Assembly: GCF_000378625.1 (NCBI RefSeq)
Contig: NZ_KB905168.1
Coordinates: forward strand, 1-64,000
Length of the DNA: 64,000 nucleotides
Direction: 5' to 3'
Origin: Colwellia piezophila ATCC BAA-637
GTDB lineage: Bacteria > Pseudomonadota > Gammaproteobacteria > Enterobacterales > Alteromonadaceae
Part shown: piece after piece, positions 1 through 7,371 of the stretch
Numbering within the stretch: the first letter of the stretch is position 1
Layout: every line of letters starts with the position of its first letter
Notes under the pieces: generated by a model
The model's database searches: none
What the model was told of the DNA's origin: nothing
Seen by the model: only the letters and a program-made list of their open reading frames with translations
Made by a program: the position numbers and the translations under genes

Positions 1-481
1 GGCCAAGCTCCACTACATCAAATAGGCTATGGATTGGCGCATCAGTGATGATACCAAGGTCAATTATTCCCGTTTGTATTTCATTTAATATCTGATGATT
101 AGGCGCTGCTTTTAGTTTAACAACAAGCTGAGGGTGCTGAACTTGTAAATCCAATAACTTAGGATAAAGCATCAGAGCAAGTGCACCAGAGCAAGCTAAA
201 GTACAATCGCCAGAAAGCGGGTCGTCGAACGCTAACAGTTCCATTAACCCTTGCTCATTTTTAACTAATTGCCCTGCATATTGATAAACTAACCTGCCCT
301 GCTCAGTTACTTCGAAGCTCTTTTTTTCTCTGCGAATTAAAGCATGACCGCATGCTTTTTCAAGTTTACTAATATGCTGGCTGACCCCAGGCTGAGTCAT
401 AAATAACTTTTCAGCGGTTTTAGTAAAATGCCCCATATCAACGAGCGTTACAAACGTATTTAACCAAGTAGGGTTTAACAT
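1..481 (-). CDS. LysR-family transcriptional regulator (3' end outside window)
   Basis: The open frame reads leftward from an ATG at 479-481 and runs off the window start, giving about 160 residues. Residues 1-60 form the usual LysR winged helix-turn-helix, with TAEKLFMTQPGVSQHISKLE as the recognition region. The start of the effector-binding domain follows. The gene is divergent from a VOC-family gene at 625 with about 140 bp between them, the classic arrangement of a LysR regulator and its target. A 9-bp inverted repeat in the gap is a plausible operator. The effector cannot be told from the sequence. Confidence 0.85.
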   Translation of the reverse strand, partial: MLNPTWLNTFVTLVDMGHFTKTAEKLFMTQPGVSQHISKLEKACGHALIRREKKSFEVTEQGRLVYQYAGQLVKNEQGLMELLAFDDPLSGDCTLACSGALALMLYPKLLDLQVQHPQLVVKLKAAPNHQILNEIQTGIIDLGIITDAPIHSLFDVVELG

Positions 482-501
482 CACCAAGAATCCATAACAA
501 T

Positions 502-532
502 AAATTATCATTTTGATTATAATTGATAATTT
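502..532. promoter_or_regulatory. Inverted repeat between divergent LysR and VOC genes
   Basis: AAATTATCA at 502-510 and TGATAATTT at 524-532 are perfect 9-bp arms 13 bp apart, inside the divergent promoter region. LysR regulators commonly bind interrupted dyads here, so an operator is inferred. The surroundings are very AT-rich, so chance is possible. Confidence 0.4.
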
Positions 533-624
533 CAAATAATAAACAATATTCCATACAATAGCGTCATTAAATTAAATCACGAATTAAACACTTAAATTCA
601 AAACAGTTAAGTTTGGAGTAAATT

Positions 625-1110
625 ATGAAAATGAATCACGTAGGCCTCATGGTTGGCGATATGGATAAAGCGGTTGAATTTTACACTAAAGCGCTTGGTC
701 TAAAAATTGTAATGGGTAACACGAAGGTAAAAGAAGAGCGTGAAACTGCCATAGGCAGAATGTGTGTGGCTGTTTTTGGTGAAGGCTTTAAAGGCTTTAA
801 CATTGCACACCTAGTGACGACTGACGGCATTGGTATTGAAATGTTTGAAATGAAAGAGCGTCAAGAACGTCACGAAGTTGATTTCACCCGCCTTGGTATA
901 TTCCACTTCTGTCTTCAAACAGATGACTTTGAAGGTGCTATTGCGCGTACTGAACAATATGGCGGTAAAGTGCGTATGGACATTATGCGCTACCACCCAG
1001 AAGACGACAGTAAGCAAGCAAAAATGGTTTATTTAGAAGACCCGTTTGGCAATTTGTTTGAGCTTTACTCGCACTCTTATGAAGAAACTTACGCTTCTGA
1101 TTACGAGTAA
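625..1110 (+). CDS. VOC superfamily (glyoxalase/dioxygenase fold) protein
   Basis: The 161-residue protein opens with a VOC signature (MNHVGLMVGDMDKAVEFYTK) and ends with a second metal-site motif region (YLEDPFGNLFELYSH). This is one VOC module with paired beta-alpha-beta-beta-beta units. Candidate metal ligands are His5, a central His and the Glu of FELY. An AG-rich ribosome-binding site lies just upstream of the ATG. Members include lactoylglutathione lyase, fosfomycin-resistance proteins and ring-cleavage dioxygenases, and the substrate cannot be assigned. The divergent LysR gene is the likely regulator. Confidence 0.75.
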   Translation: MKMNHVGLMVGDMDKAVEFYTKALGLKIVMGNTKVKEERETAIGRMCVAVFGEGFKGFNIAHLVTTDGIGIEMFEMKERQERHEVDFTRLGIFHFCLQTDDFEGAIARTEQYGGKVRMDIMRYHPEDDSKQAKMVYLEDPFGNLFELYSHSYEETYASDYE

Positions 1111-1146
1111 TATATTTAACGTAAAACACGTTAAACGAATTATTTG

Positions 1147-1170
1147 AAGGCTACCCAATGGTGGCCTTTA
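1147..1170 (+). terminator. Hairpin after VOC gene
   Basis: AAGGCTACC and GGTGGCCTT form a 9-bp stem with one G-T pair around a short loop, 37 bp after the VOC stop, followed by a weak T-rich stretch. Confidence 0.6.
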
Positions 1171-1329
1171 TTGTATCTGGCTGTAATAGAATAGTAACTC
1201 TGGCTATGTTTGTAGAGAGTTCAGTAAAGTATTCTAAGTCGCTTTCTGCCCTATACGAGATAGGATTATTACTTTTTAGTAAATAGGGTTTATTCATTCT
1301 CGAATATGATGAGTGGTCAAATCATAACT

Positions 1330-1776
1330 TTACTGGTTATTTAAATTAGCGAGTAAGAGATCACAACCTTGCTTTAATGCGACTAATTGCTCCATGGTCA
1401 TGCTTGCTTTGCATAACATTGCATTAGGTACTTTTTCTGCTTGGTGTTGTAAATCACGCCCATCAAGGGTTAAAGAAATTATCATTACTCGTTCATCTTC
1501 TTTACTGCGTAATCGATTAATTAAGCCTTTAGTCTCTAATCGCTTCAACAGAGGTGTTAACGTGCCTGAATCCAAATGAATTTTACTGCCTAACTCTTTT
1601 ACATTCATGGTTGAATATTGCCAAAGTACCATCATGACGATGTATTGTAGGTAGGTGAGATCTAATTCTTTAAGTAGAGGGCGGTAAGCCCTACCCATAG
1701 CGTTTGAAGCACTATAGAGAGAAAAACAAATTTGCTTATCTAACGTTAGATTTGATGATTGCTTGGTTTTGGTCAT
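1330..1776 (-). CDS. ohrR: MarR-family organic peroxide sensor OhrR
   Basis: The 148-residue MarR-type repressor carries the OhrR N-terminal signature KQICFSLYSASNAMGRAYRP, with the peroxide-sensing cysteine at position 17. The DNA-binding region (LDSGTLTPLLKRLETKGLI) fits winged-helix MarR proteins. OhrR represses ohr until the cysteine is oxidised by organic hydroperoxides. It is divergent from ohr at 1917, and two identical palindromes lie between them. The conserved cysteine and neighbour make the assignment firm. Confidence 0.92.
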   Translation of the reverse strand: MTKTKQSSNLTLDKQICFSLYSASNAMGRAYRPLLKELDLTYLQYIVMMVLWQYSTMNVKELGSKIHLDSGTLTPLLKRLETKGLINRLRSKEDERVMIISLTLDGRDLQHQAEKVPNAMLCKASMTMEQLVALKQGCDLLLANLNNQ

Positions 1777-1799
1777 AATTTTAGCTTCTTTAAAAATAA

Positions 1800-1869
1800 A
1801 TTGTGCACAATATACTTGCGTAATTATTATAATTCAATTAATATCACTTTAAGTTAAATTGTGCACAAT
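1800..1869. promoter_or_regulatory. Twin palindromic operators between ohrR and ohr
   Basis: The palindrome ATTGTGCACAAT occurs at 1800-1811 and again at 1858-1869, one near each of the divergent starts. A related GAATTGCACAC half-site follows the second copy. Two identical 12-bp perfect palindromes in an ohrR-ohr gap are best read as OhrR operators controlling both genes. The family link is inference from position. Confidence 0.75.
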
Positions 1870-1916
1870 AGAATTGCACACAGCTAATCATCATTCTACC
1901 TTAGAAGGCTACTAAA

Positions 1917-2339
1917 ATGACTATTTTATATACTACATCAGCAACGGCAAATGCCGGCCGTAATGGCCAAGTAACAACAGATGATAAAAAATTAGACCTT
2001 GCGTTAAGTTATCCAAAAGAGATGGGTGGAACGGGTGAAGCAACAAATCCGGAGCAACTTTTTGCCGCGGGTTACTCGGCTTGTTTTTCAAATGCTATAT
2101 TACATGTAGCCCGTGAAACTAAAGTGGCGATAAAATCAGCACCAACAACAGCGACTGTTGGCATTGGTCCAAATGAGACTAAAGGATTTGAACTAGCCGT
2201 TACTTTATCAATTGTATTAGATTTAGAGCAAAGCGAAGCTGTTCAACTTGTTAAAACAGCACATCAGGTCTGCCCTTATTCAAATGCAGTACGTGGTAAT
2301 ATCGATGTGAAATTAATCGTAAATGGTGTTGCTTTATAA
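1917..2339 (+). CDS. ohr: Organic hydroperoxide resistance protein Ohr (OsmC family)
   Basis: The 140-residue protein has the two reactive cysteines of Ohr, Cys56 in AAGYSACFSNA and Cys119 in VCPYSNAVRGN. These reduce organic hydroperoxides with dihydrolipoyl or thiol recycling. Length and motif order match the family. The gene starts after an AAGGCTAC ribosome-binding region and is preceded by palindromes shared with divergent ohrR. It protects against fatty-acid and organic peroxides in the cytoplasm. Confidence 0.95.
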   Translation: MTILYTTSATANAGRNGQVTTDDKKLDLALSYPKEMGGTGEATNPEQLFAAGYSACFSNAILHVARETKVAIKSAPTTATVGIGPNETKGFELAVTLSIVLDLEQSEAVQLVKTAHQVCPYSNAVRGNIDVKLIVNGVAL

Positions 2340-2428
2340 ACAACCTATAATCCTTTTTCTATCAGAAATAAACACTAGTTTGAGCTAATTAATCGTTAAC
2401 TCATTTAATGACTATCAAGGAATAAATT

Positions 2429-3358
2429 ATGCGCGCAGTTCGAATTCATCAATATGGTGGCACTGAAACTCTACAGTTAGATCAGATTGATACACCAGTA
2501 ATCAATGCAGATGATATTTTGATTAAAGTTAAAGCTTCATCAATTAATCCTGTTGATTGGAAAATCAGAGAAGGCTATTTACAAGATTTTATCCCTTATA
2601 AATTACCCACTACCTTAGGTTGGGATGTAGCAGGAATCGTTTCAGCCGTGGGTGATTCAGTCACTGACTTTAAGATCGGAGATGAAGTTTATAGTCGTCC
2701 AGAGATTAGCCGAGATGGAACTTATGCCGACTATATCGCAGTAAAAGCTGACGAAGTGGCAATGAAGTCTACCAAGTTAGATTTCGCACAGGCAGCCGCG
2801 TTACCTTTAGCGGGCATTACCGCTTGGGAATGTCTAGTTGATGTAGGGCAACTGCAAGCAGGGCAACGTGTATTAATCCATGCCGGTGCGGGTGGTGTCG
2901 GACATCTAGCGATACAAATAGCTAAAGCAAAAGGTGCCATAGTTATTGCGACAGCCTCGGCAAAAAATCAAGATTTATTAACGAAATTTGGCGCTGACCA
3001 AGCGGTGGATTATAATAAAGGGACCTTACTTGAGCAGATTGAACCGGTTGATTTGGTTGTCGATACTATTGGTGGCACGGTGCAGAGCCAATCTTGGGCA
3101 TTATTGAAAGCAGGTGGAATGTTAGTTTCTATCGTTGACCAACCGAGCGAAGAGATCGCAAAAGAGCACAACGTTAAGGCTGCTTTTGTTTTTATTCAGC
3201 CAAGTAGTCGTATTTTACGTGAGCTAAATACCTTAGTTGAACAGAATCAATTAATCCCATTTATTGAACATCGTTTTCCATTAGAAAATATCGCAGAGGC
3301 GCATTTACAAAGTCAATCTGGGCGTACACGCGGTAAAATAATTATCGAGGTAAGTTAA
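2429..3358 (+). CDS. NADP-dependent MDR oxidoreductase (quinone reductase-like)
   Basis: The 309-residue protein is of the zinc-independent medium-chain dehydrogenase/reductase type. The N-terminal GroES-like domain (GWDVAGIVSAVG near residue 70) is followed by a Rossmann domain with HAGAGGVGHLAIQIAKAKGA near residues 150-170. No structural-zinc cysteine cluster is visible. The family reduces quinones or enones with NADPH. It follows ohr by 90 bp and may be co-transcribed in the peroxide response. The gene ends at a hairpin terminator. The substrate is unknown. Confidence 0.8.
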   Translation: MRAVRIHQYGGTETLQLDQIDTPVINADDILIKVKASSINPVDWKIREGYLQDFIPYKLPTTLGWDVAGIVSAVGDSVTDFKIGDEVYSRPEISRDGTYADYIAVKADEVAMKSTKLDFAQAAALPLAGITAWECLVDVGQLQAGQRVLIHAGAGGVGHLAIQIAKAKGAIVIATASAKNQDLLTKFGADQAVDYNKGTLLEQIEPVDLVVDTIGGTVQSQSWALLKAGGMLVSIVDQPSEEIAKEHNVKAAFVFIQPSSRILRELNTLVEQNQLIPFIEHRFPLENIAEAHLQSQSGRTRGKIIIEVS

Positions 3359-3402
3359 TTTGTTAATTTGTTAATTTGAATTAGGTTAACTGAATTAAAA
3401 AG

Positions 3403-3434
3403 AAAAAGGTCGCATATTTTTTGCGATCTTTTTT
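3403..3434 (+). terminator. Rho-independent terminator after the MDR gene
   Basis: An A-run, a GGTCGCA/TGCGATC stem with one G-T pair and a T-run sit 45-76 bp after the stop. The flanking A and T runs would extend the stem and could make it work in both directions. Confidence 0.75.
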
Positions 3435-3698
3435 AGATCTATACCTTAGATAAATAAACTTAAAATAGTTTCACCGTGAGCTGACATCAAACAAGTTAAT
3501 TACATTTAACACTGCGAACTTTCGTTTATCATTATTGCCGCGCTCATTATGTTTGTCATATAGGGATATATTACATACTCGTAATAATCCCTTTTGCCGC
3601 AAATGATCATAATAGCTGTGGCGCTAAGTGCCCCAAAGTGATCATTATTAATTTAATTATGAATAACGGATATAGTGTTTTTTACGACGGTCAGGCTT

Positions 3699-3798
3699 GA
3701 TAAGACCCTATTTACCATAAGAGTCTTATCTGGTTTGAGCTAATACACCCTACCTCTCATAAAAAAGGCAGCACCTAATCAAATAAGTACTGCCTTTA
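3699..3798 (-). terminator. Two hairpins downstream of the FGE-like gene
   Basis: On the minus strand, AAAGGCAG and CTGCCTTT (3764-3798) form a stem ending in a T-run (the A-run at 3761-3766), 31 bp beyond the stop of the gene at 3829. Farther out, GATAAGAC/GTCTTATC (about 3700-3730) is a second perfect 8-bp stem. The rest of the gap from 3435 to 3698 holds only a spaced pair of TGATCA palindromes (about 3602-3647) and no recognisable gene. Confidence 0.6.
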
Positions 3799-3828
3799 TG
3801 CTTTATCACTGACTAATTAACTAAATTA

Positions 3829-5496
3829 TTAGCCCTTAGTTAACATTAACCAATTAAGCTTCCAGTTATTATCCAATGATTTCAAGGTCACAGTATTTTT
3901 GCCTTTGTGCAATTGCACTGCTAGACCTTGTTGGGTCTGCCACTCATGATAACCGCCCGTTGCAGTCACTAGATCAATACCCACTTTTTTATCATTGGCC
4001 AATACTTCAAAACCTTTAGTATCACGGGGAGAAGCTACGCGATACTCCAGTTTATATAGACCCGCTTCAGGCACTTCTATTTGATAAGTGAATTGTGCTT
4101 CCGCACCAATTCCACCGATACCGGTGAAGTTGTAACCACCATCAACATCGGAAGTTTGTGTCAGCGAGCTATCACTCGATTCAGCAGCCCACTCAGCTTC
4201 AACGCGACCTGGAATCGAAACCCATCCCGCTTGGGTAGAAACTTCGCTATAGTGGCTTTGTTGATGAAAACTCACTGCAACAACCGCGTAGTCGTATTTC
4301 ATTAAACCCATTTTCGGCTCAGTAAAACTAGTGCTAGTTAAATTTGTCGCTAAAAGCTTGAACATACCACCGGTAACTTCATTACGATATACACGGTAAC
4401 TTTCAACATTTTCTTGTTTGCTTTTATCCCAACTGATGGTGACTGTTTTATCATCTTGCTCAATTTTTACATTACTGACTGCATCAGGAAATTCTGGCTG
4501 TATATCTCGGCGTTTTTGTTCTTGTTGCTGAGCAAAAGTTAATTTTGCTAAGAACTTTTTACTTGCTGAAGATAACTTAGGCGCTTCGCCATCCAACGCT
4601 AATCTAAAACCATCAACACCGCCAGAAAAATCTTCTGGAATACTACCGCGCTGCGCTAAAGGTGAATGACTCCAATGCCAACTACCTCCACGGGTAGCGC
4701 GGCTTTCACATTTTTCATCAATATAGGCTGAACCATCAATGGGGGTATTGTCATAATTTTCACTTCGACAATCAGCCAGCATTTCTAAGACGTTGCTCAC
4801 CACATCATATAAGCCAAATTGATTAGCTTTGTACATGCCAACTATGCTGGCATAAGCCGAATGATCGTTGCAATTTGACATGTCACCCGACCAATTATAA
4901 TAACTGGTATTACTATCACGTTGTAAAACGTTCTCACCGGTTAAGTCGGCAGTATTGGCATAGTCACATACTTTGGTTAGCTCGGTATCATCACCAAAAA
5001 AGTAATCGGTTGTAGTGCCAGCACGCGCCGCATATTCCCACTCGGCTTCGGTCGGTAAACGATACGGTTTACCTGTTTCTTTTGCTAACCACTGGGTGTA
5101 CGCATTGGCGGCTTGCCAATTAATACAAACAACGGGCTGAAACTCACTGGTATTTAAGGCGTTAGTTTCCCAGTTCCCTTTTGAAGAAGCCCTGAACCAA
5201 CCATTGAGTTGATGGCGACATTCTTGTGGTACCGCGTAATTAGTCGCTGCGACAAACTGACGAAACTCATTCACTGTCACTTCATATTTTCCCATACTAA
5301 ATTCACTGACACTGACTTGGTGTAATGGTAACGAGTTGTCGCTCGCCTTTGAGCCCATTTCAAAACTGCCTGCGGGAATAGTTGCCATAATAGGTTCGAT
5401 GGCTGAGCTGTTTTTAGCGGCATAAGTTTCACCGGCAAAAAGTGCCTGACTAGTTACAGATAAAAATAGCGCAGTTGCTAAGGTATTAAATTTCAT
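3829..5496 (-). CDS. Secreted FGE/SUMF1-fold protein with fibronectin III and carbohydrate-binding-like domains
   Basis: The 555-residue protein has a Sec signal peptide (about residues 1-22). An FGE-sulfatase fold domain follows at about 35-310, with markers GSFEMGSKASD, YRLPTEAEWEYAARAG, FGLYDVVSNVLEM and RATRGGSWHWSH...GFRLAL. A fibronectin type III-like domain lies at about 340-425 and a beta-sandwich resembling CBM6 at about 430-555. In true formylglycine-generating enzymes two cysteines follow the GGS motif. Here those places hold Trp and Leu, so oxidation of sulfatases is unlikely. The fold is also used for binding and in EgtB- and PvdO-like enzymes. A surface glycan-binding or other secreted role is possible. 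No sulfatase gene is nearby. Confidence 0.75.
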   Translation of the reverse strand: MKFNTLATALFLSVTSQALFAGETYAAKNSSAIEPIMATIPAGSFEMGSKASDNSLPLHQVSVSEFSMGKYEVTVNEFRQFVAATNYAVPQECRHQLNGWFRASSKGNWETNALNTSEFQPVVCINWQAANAYTQWLAKETGKPYRLPTEAEWEYAARAGTTTDYFFGDDTELTKVCDYANTADLTGENVLQRDSNTSYYNWSGDMSNCNDHSAYASIVGMYKANQFGLYDVVSNVLEMLADCRSENYDNTPIDGSAYIDEKCESRATRGGSWHWSHSPLAQRGSIPEDFSGGVDGFRLALDGEAPKLSSASKKFLAKLTFAQQQEQKRRDIQPEFPDAVSNVKIEQDDKTVTISWDKSKQENVESYRVYRNEVTGGMFKLLATNLTSTSFTEPKMGLMKYDYAVVAVSFHQQSHYSEVSTQAGWVSIPGRVEAEWAAESSDSSLTQTSDVDGGYNFTGIGGIGAEAQFTYQIEVPEAGLYKLEYRVASPRDTKGFEVLANDKKVGIDLVTATGGYHEWQTQQGLAVQLHKGKNTVTLKSLDNNWKLNWLMLTKG

Positions 5497-5886
5497 TGGC
5501 TCTTCCTTTTTATAGAGAACACCACAATGAAAAAAACAGCCGCTAAAGTCCTATTAAAAAGCTAGTTATTGCTCAAAATAGAAAAATCCTAGAAAAAATA
5601 TCTATTTTCGTCGCTCTGCACATAATTCAGGGACGTCATGCCTGTGGGGTATTAATCGAAGATGACGTTTACAGCAAGATCCTGAGTTAACTGCATGGTC
5701 ATGTTTATTTTTAATAGTAACTGAGATATATAAAACAATACTTTTACTCAGTTAATTTCACATGATGAAAAACTAAGGTAACAATAAAATCAAACCTGAC
5801 ACTTGTGTCAACTAACCATTCTGCTATAGTCAATCCATACGTATATTCAAATCGATACAAAAATCAAAATTAAAGCGGAAAGAATA
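5497..5886. other. Intergenic promoter region upstream of xdhA, with a possible gene fossil
   Basis: This 390-bp gap separates the divergent FGE-like gene from the purine cluster. Near 5610-5690 the plus strand reads a stretch ending VLIEDDVYSKILS then a stop. This resembles the IEDDVY segment of MocR-type PLP regulators or class I aminotransferases, but only about 25 codons can be read. A remnant of a lost regulator is possible and weakly supported. The 3' part holds the palindrome at 5797 and the presumed xdhA promoter. The A+G-rich AAAGCGGAAAGA at 5873-5884 is the ribosome-binding region. Confidence 0.35.
5797..5810. promoter_or_regulatory. Palindrome TGACAC-TT-GTGTCA upstream of xdhA
   Basis: This is a perfect palindrome with 6-bp arms and a 2-bp centre, 77 bp upstream of the xdhA start. 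The same motif occurs at 23573-23586 between bhcA and the nucleoside porin gene, and with one mismatch at 35854-35867 upstream of bhcR. The arms resemble the reported E. coli RutR consensus TTGACCAnnTGGTCAA in spacing and outer bases. A RutR-like gene lies at 20818. A shared operator is inferred. Confidence 0.65.
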
Positions 5887-7371
5887 ATGGTAGCCAATAC
5901 AATAAAATTCCTGTTAAACAATGAGCTTGTAGAAATTACAAACTTAGATCCTAATACCACTGTTTTACAATACTTGCGTGAAGAGCAATTTAAATCTGGC
6001 ACAAAAGAAGGTTGCGCTTCCGGTGATTGTGGTGCTTGTACTGTAGTACTTGCTGAACTAGATTCTGAGCATAACGATCAACTTAAATATAAATCAATTA
6101 ACTCCTGTATAACCTTTGTCGGTAATTTACATGGCAAACAGTTGATCACCGTTGAAGATTTAAAAGATGGCGCTAAATTGCATCATGCCCAACAAACGCT
6201 TGTTGATAACCATGGTTCACAATGTGGCTTCTGTACCCCTGGTTTTGTTATGTCTTCATTTGCTTTACATAAGCACAACAACAAACCCAATCGCGCTGAG
6301 GTATTAGAAGCGTTAGCAGGAAATTTATGTCGCTGTACTGGTTACCGTTCAATTATTGCCGCTGCCATCACCTCGAGTGAAGGAGCTACAGAAGATTCAT
6401 TTGCTCAGCATTACCAAGAAACTGTTGCCACGCTTAACGAATTAGAAAAATTACCAACGCCACATTTAACCGGTAATGGTCATCATTATGTTGCACCACA
6501 AAACATCGATGAGTTAGCGACTGAGTTAACCAATGAACCTAAAGCAACCTTGGTTGCTGGCGGTACCGATTTGGCCCTTGCGGTTACACAGAATTTAGCC
6601 ACCATAAATAAACTTGTTTACTTGGGTAATGTTGCAGAATTAACCACTATTGAAGAAACAGACGCCGAAATTATTATTGGTTCCGCTCTGCCTTATAGTG
6701 ATTTCATTGATACCTTACACCACTACTACCCTGAATTAGGTGAAATGATTGAACGTATTGGCGCCAAGCAAGTACGTAATACCGGTACTTTAGGTGGTAA
6801 TATTGGTAACGCCTCCCCCATTGGTGATATGCCACCAGCACTTATTGCGCTGGGCGCAACGATGACTTTGCATGTTCAAGGTAAAGAACGCACCATCCTA
6901 GTTGAAGACTACTTTGTCGATTACAAGAAAACTGTACTTAAAACTTCTGAATTCATCAAATCCATTCAAATTCCTAAACCTAGAGCAGGTCAAACCTTAA
7001 AAATTTACAAGATTTCGAAACGTATTGATGACGATATCTCTGCGGTATTAGCTGCTTTTTTCATTGAACAAACACCGATAGAAAATGGCCAGAAAATTAC
7101 TAAGGTCCGTTTAGCTTTTGGTGGCATGGCTGCTATTCCTAAACGTGCGCCAGTTGCTGAGGCGGTACTGCTAGGCAATAGCTTATCTAAAGAGTTAGTT
7201 GCACAAGCAAAAGTAGCGTTAGCCACCGATTTCCAACCACTGTCAGATGTTCGTGCGTCGAGCAAGTACCGTATGACAGTAGCTCAAAACCTTATTGAGA
7301 AATGTTATTTAGAGCTGCAAAGCGCCAATTCAAGAAAAGTTATTGAAACACGAGTGGTAAATCATGCGTAG
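5887..7371 (+). CDS. xdhA: Xanthine dehydrogenase small subunit (2Fe-2S and FAD)
   Basis: The 494-residue subunit has a ferredoxin-like 2Fe-2S cluster with Cys43, Cys48, Cys51 and Cys74. A second 2Fe-2S cluster uses Cys113, Cys116, Cys148 and Cys150 (QCGFCTPG and LCRCTGYR). An FAD domain follows from about residue 195, with VAGGTDLALAV and a GTLGGNIGNASPIGD loop. It passes electrons from the molybdenum site to NAD during oxidation of hypoxanthine and xanthine to urate. It overlaps xdhB by 8 bp, indicating translational coupling. It is the first gene of the purine cluster, with a TGACAC palindrome upstream. Confidence 0.95.
   Translation: MVANTIKFLLNNELVEITNLDPNTTVLQYLREEQFKSGTKEGCASGDCGACTVVLAELDSEHNDQLKYKSINSCITFVGNLHGKQLITVEDLKDGAKLHHAQQTLVDNHGSQCGFCTPGFVMSSFALHKHNNKPNRAEVLEALAGNLCRCTGYRSIIAAAITSSEGATEDSFAQHYQETVATLNELEKLPTPHLTGNGHHYVAPQNIDELATELTNEPKATLVAGGTDLALAVTQNLATINKLVYLGNVAELTTIEETDAEIIIGSALPYSDFIDTLHHYYPELGEMIERIGAKQVRNTGTLGGNIGNASPIGDMPPALIALGATMTLHVQGKERTILVEDYFVDYKKTVLKTSEFIKSIQIPKPRAGQTLKIYKISKRIDDDISAVLAAFFIEQTPIENGQKITKVRLAFGGMAAIPKRAPVAEAVLLGNSLSKELVAQAKVALATDFQPLSDVRASSKYRMTVAQNLIEKCYLELQSANSRKVIETRVVNHA

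Noticed and set aside
3602-3647. Pair of TGATCA palindromes 3' of the MDR gene
   Set aside because: Short, AT-rich and common. Not promoted to an operator.
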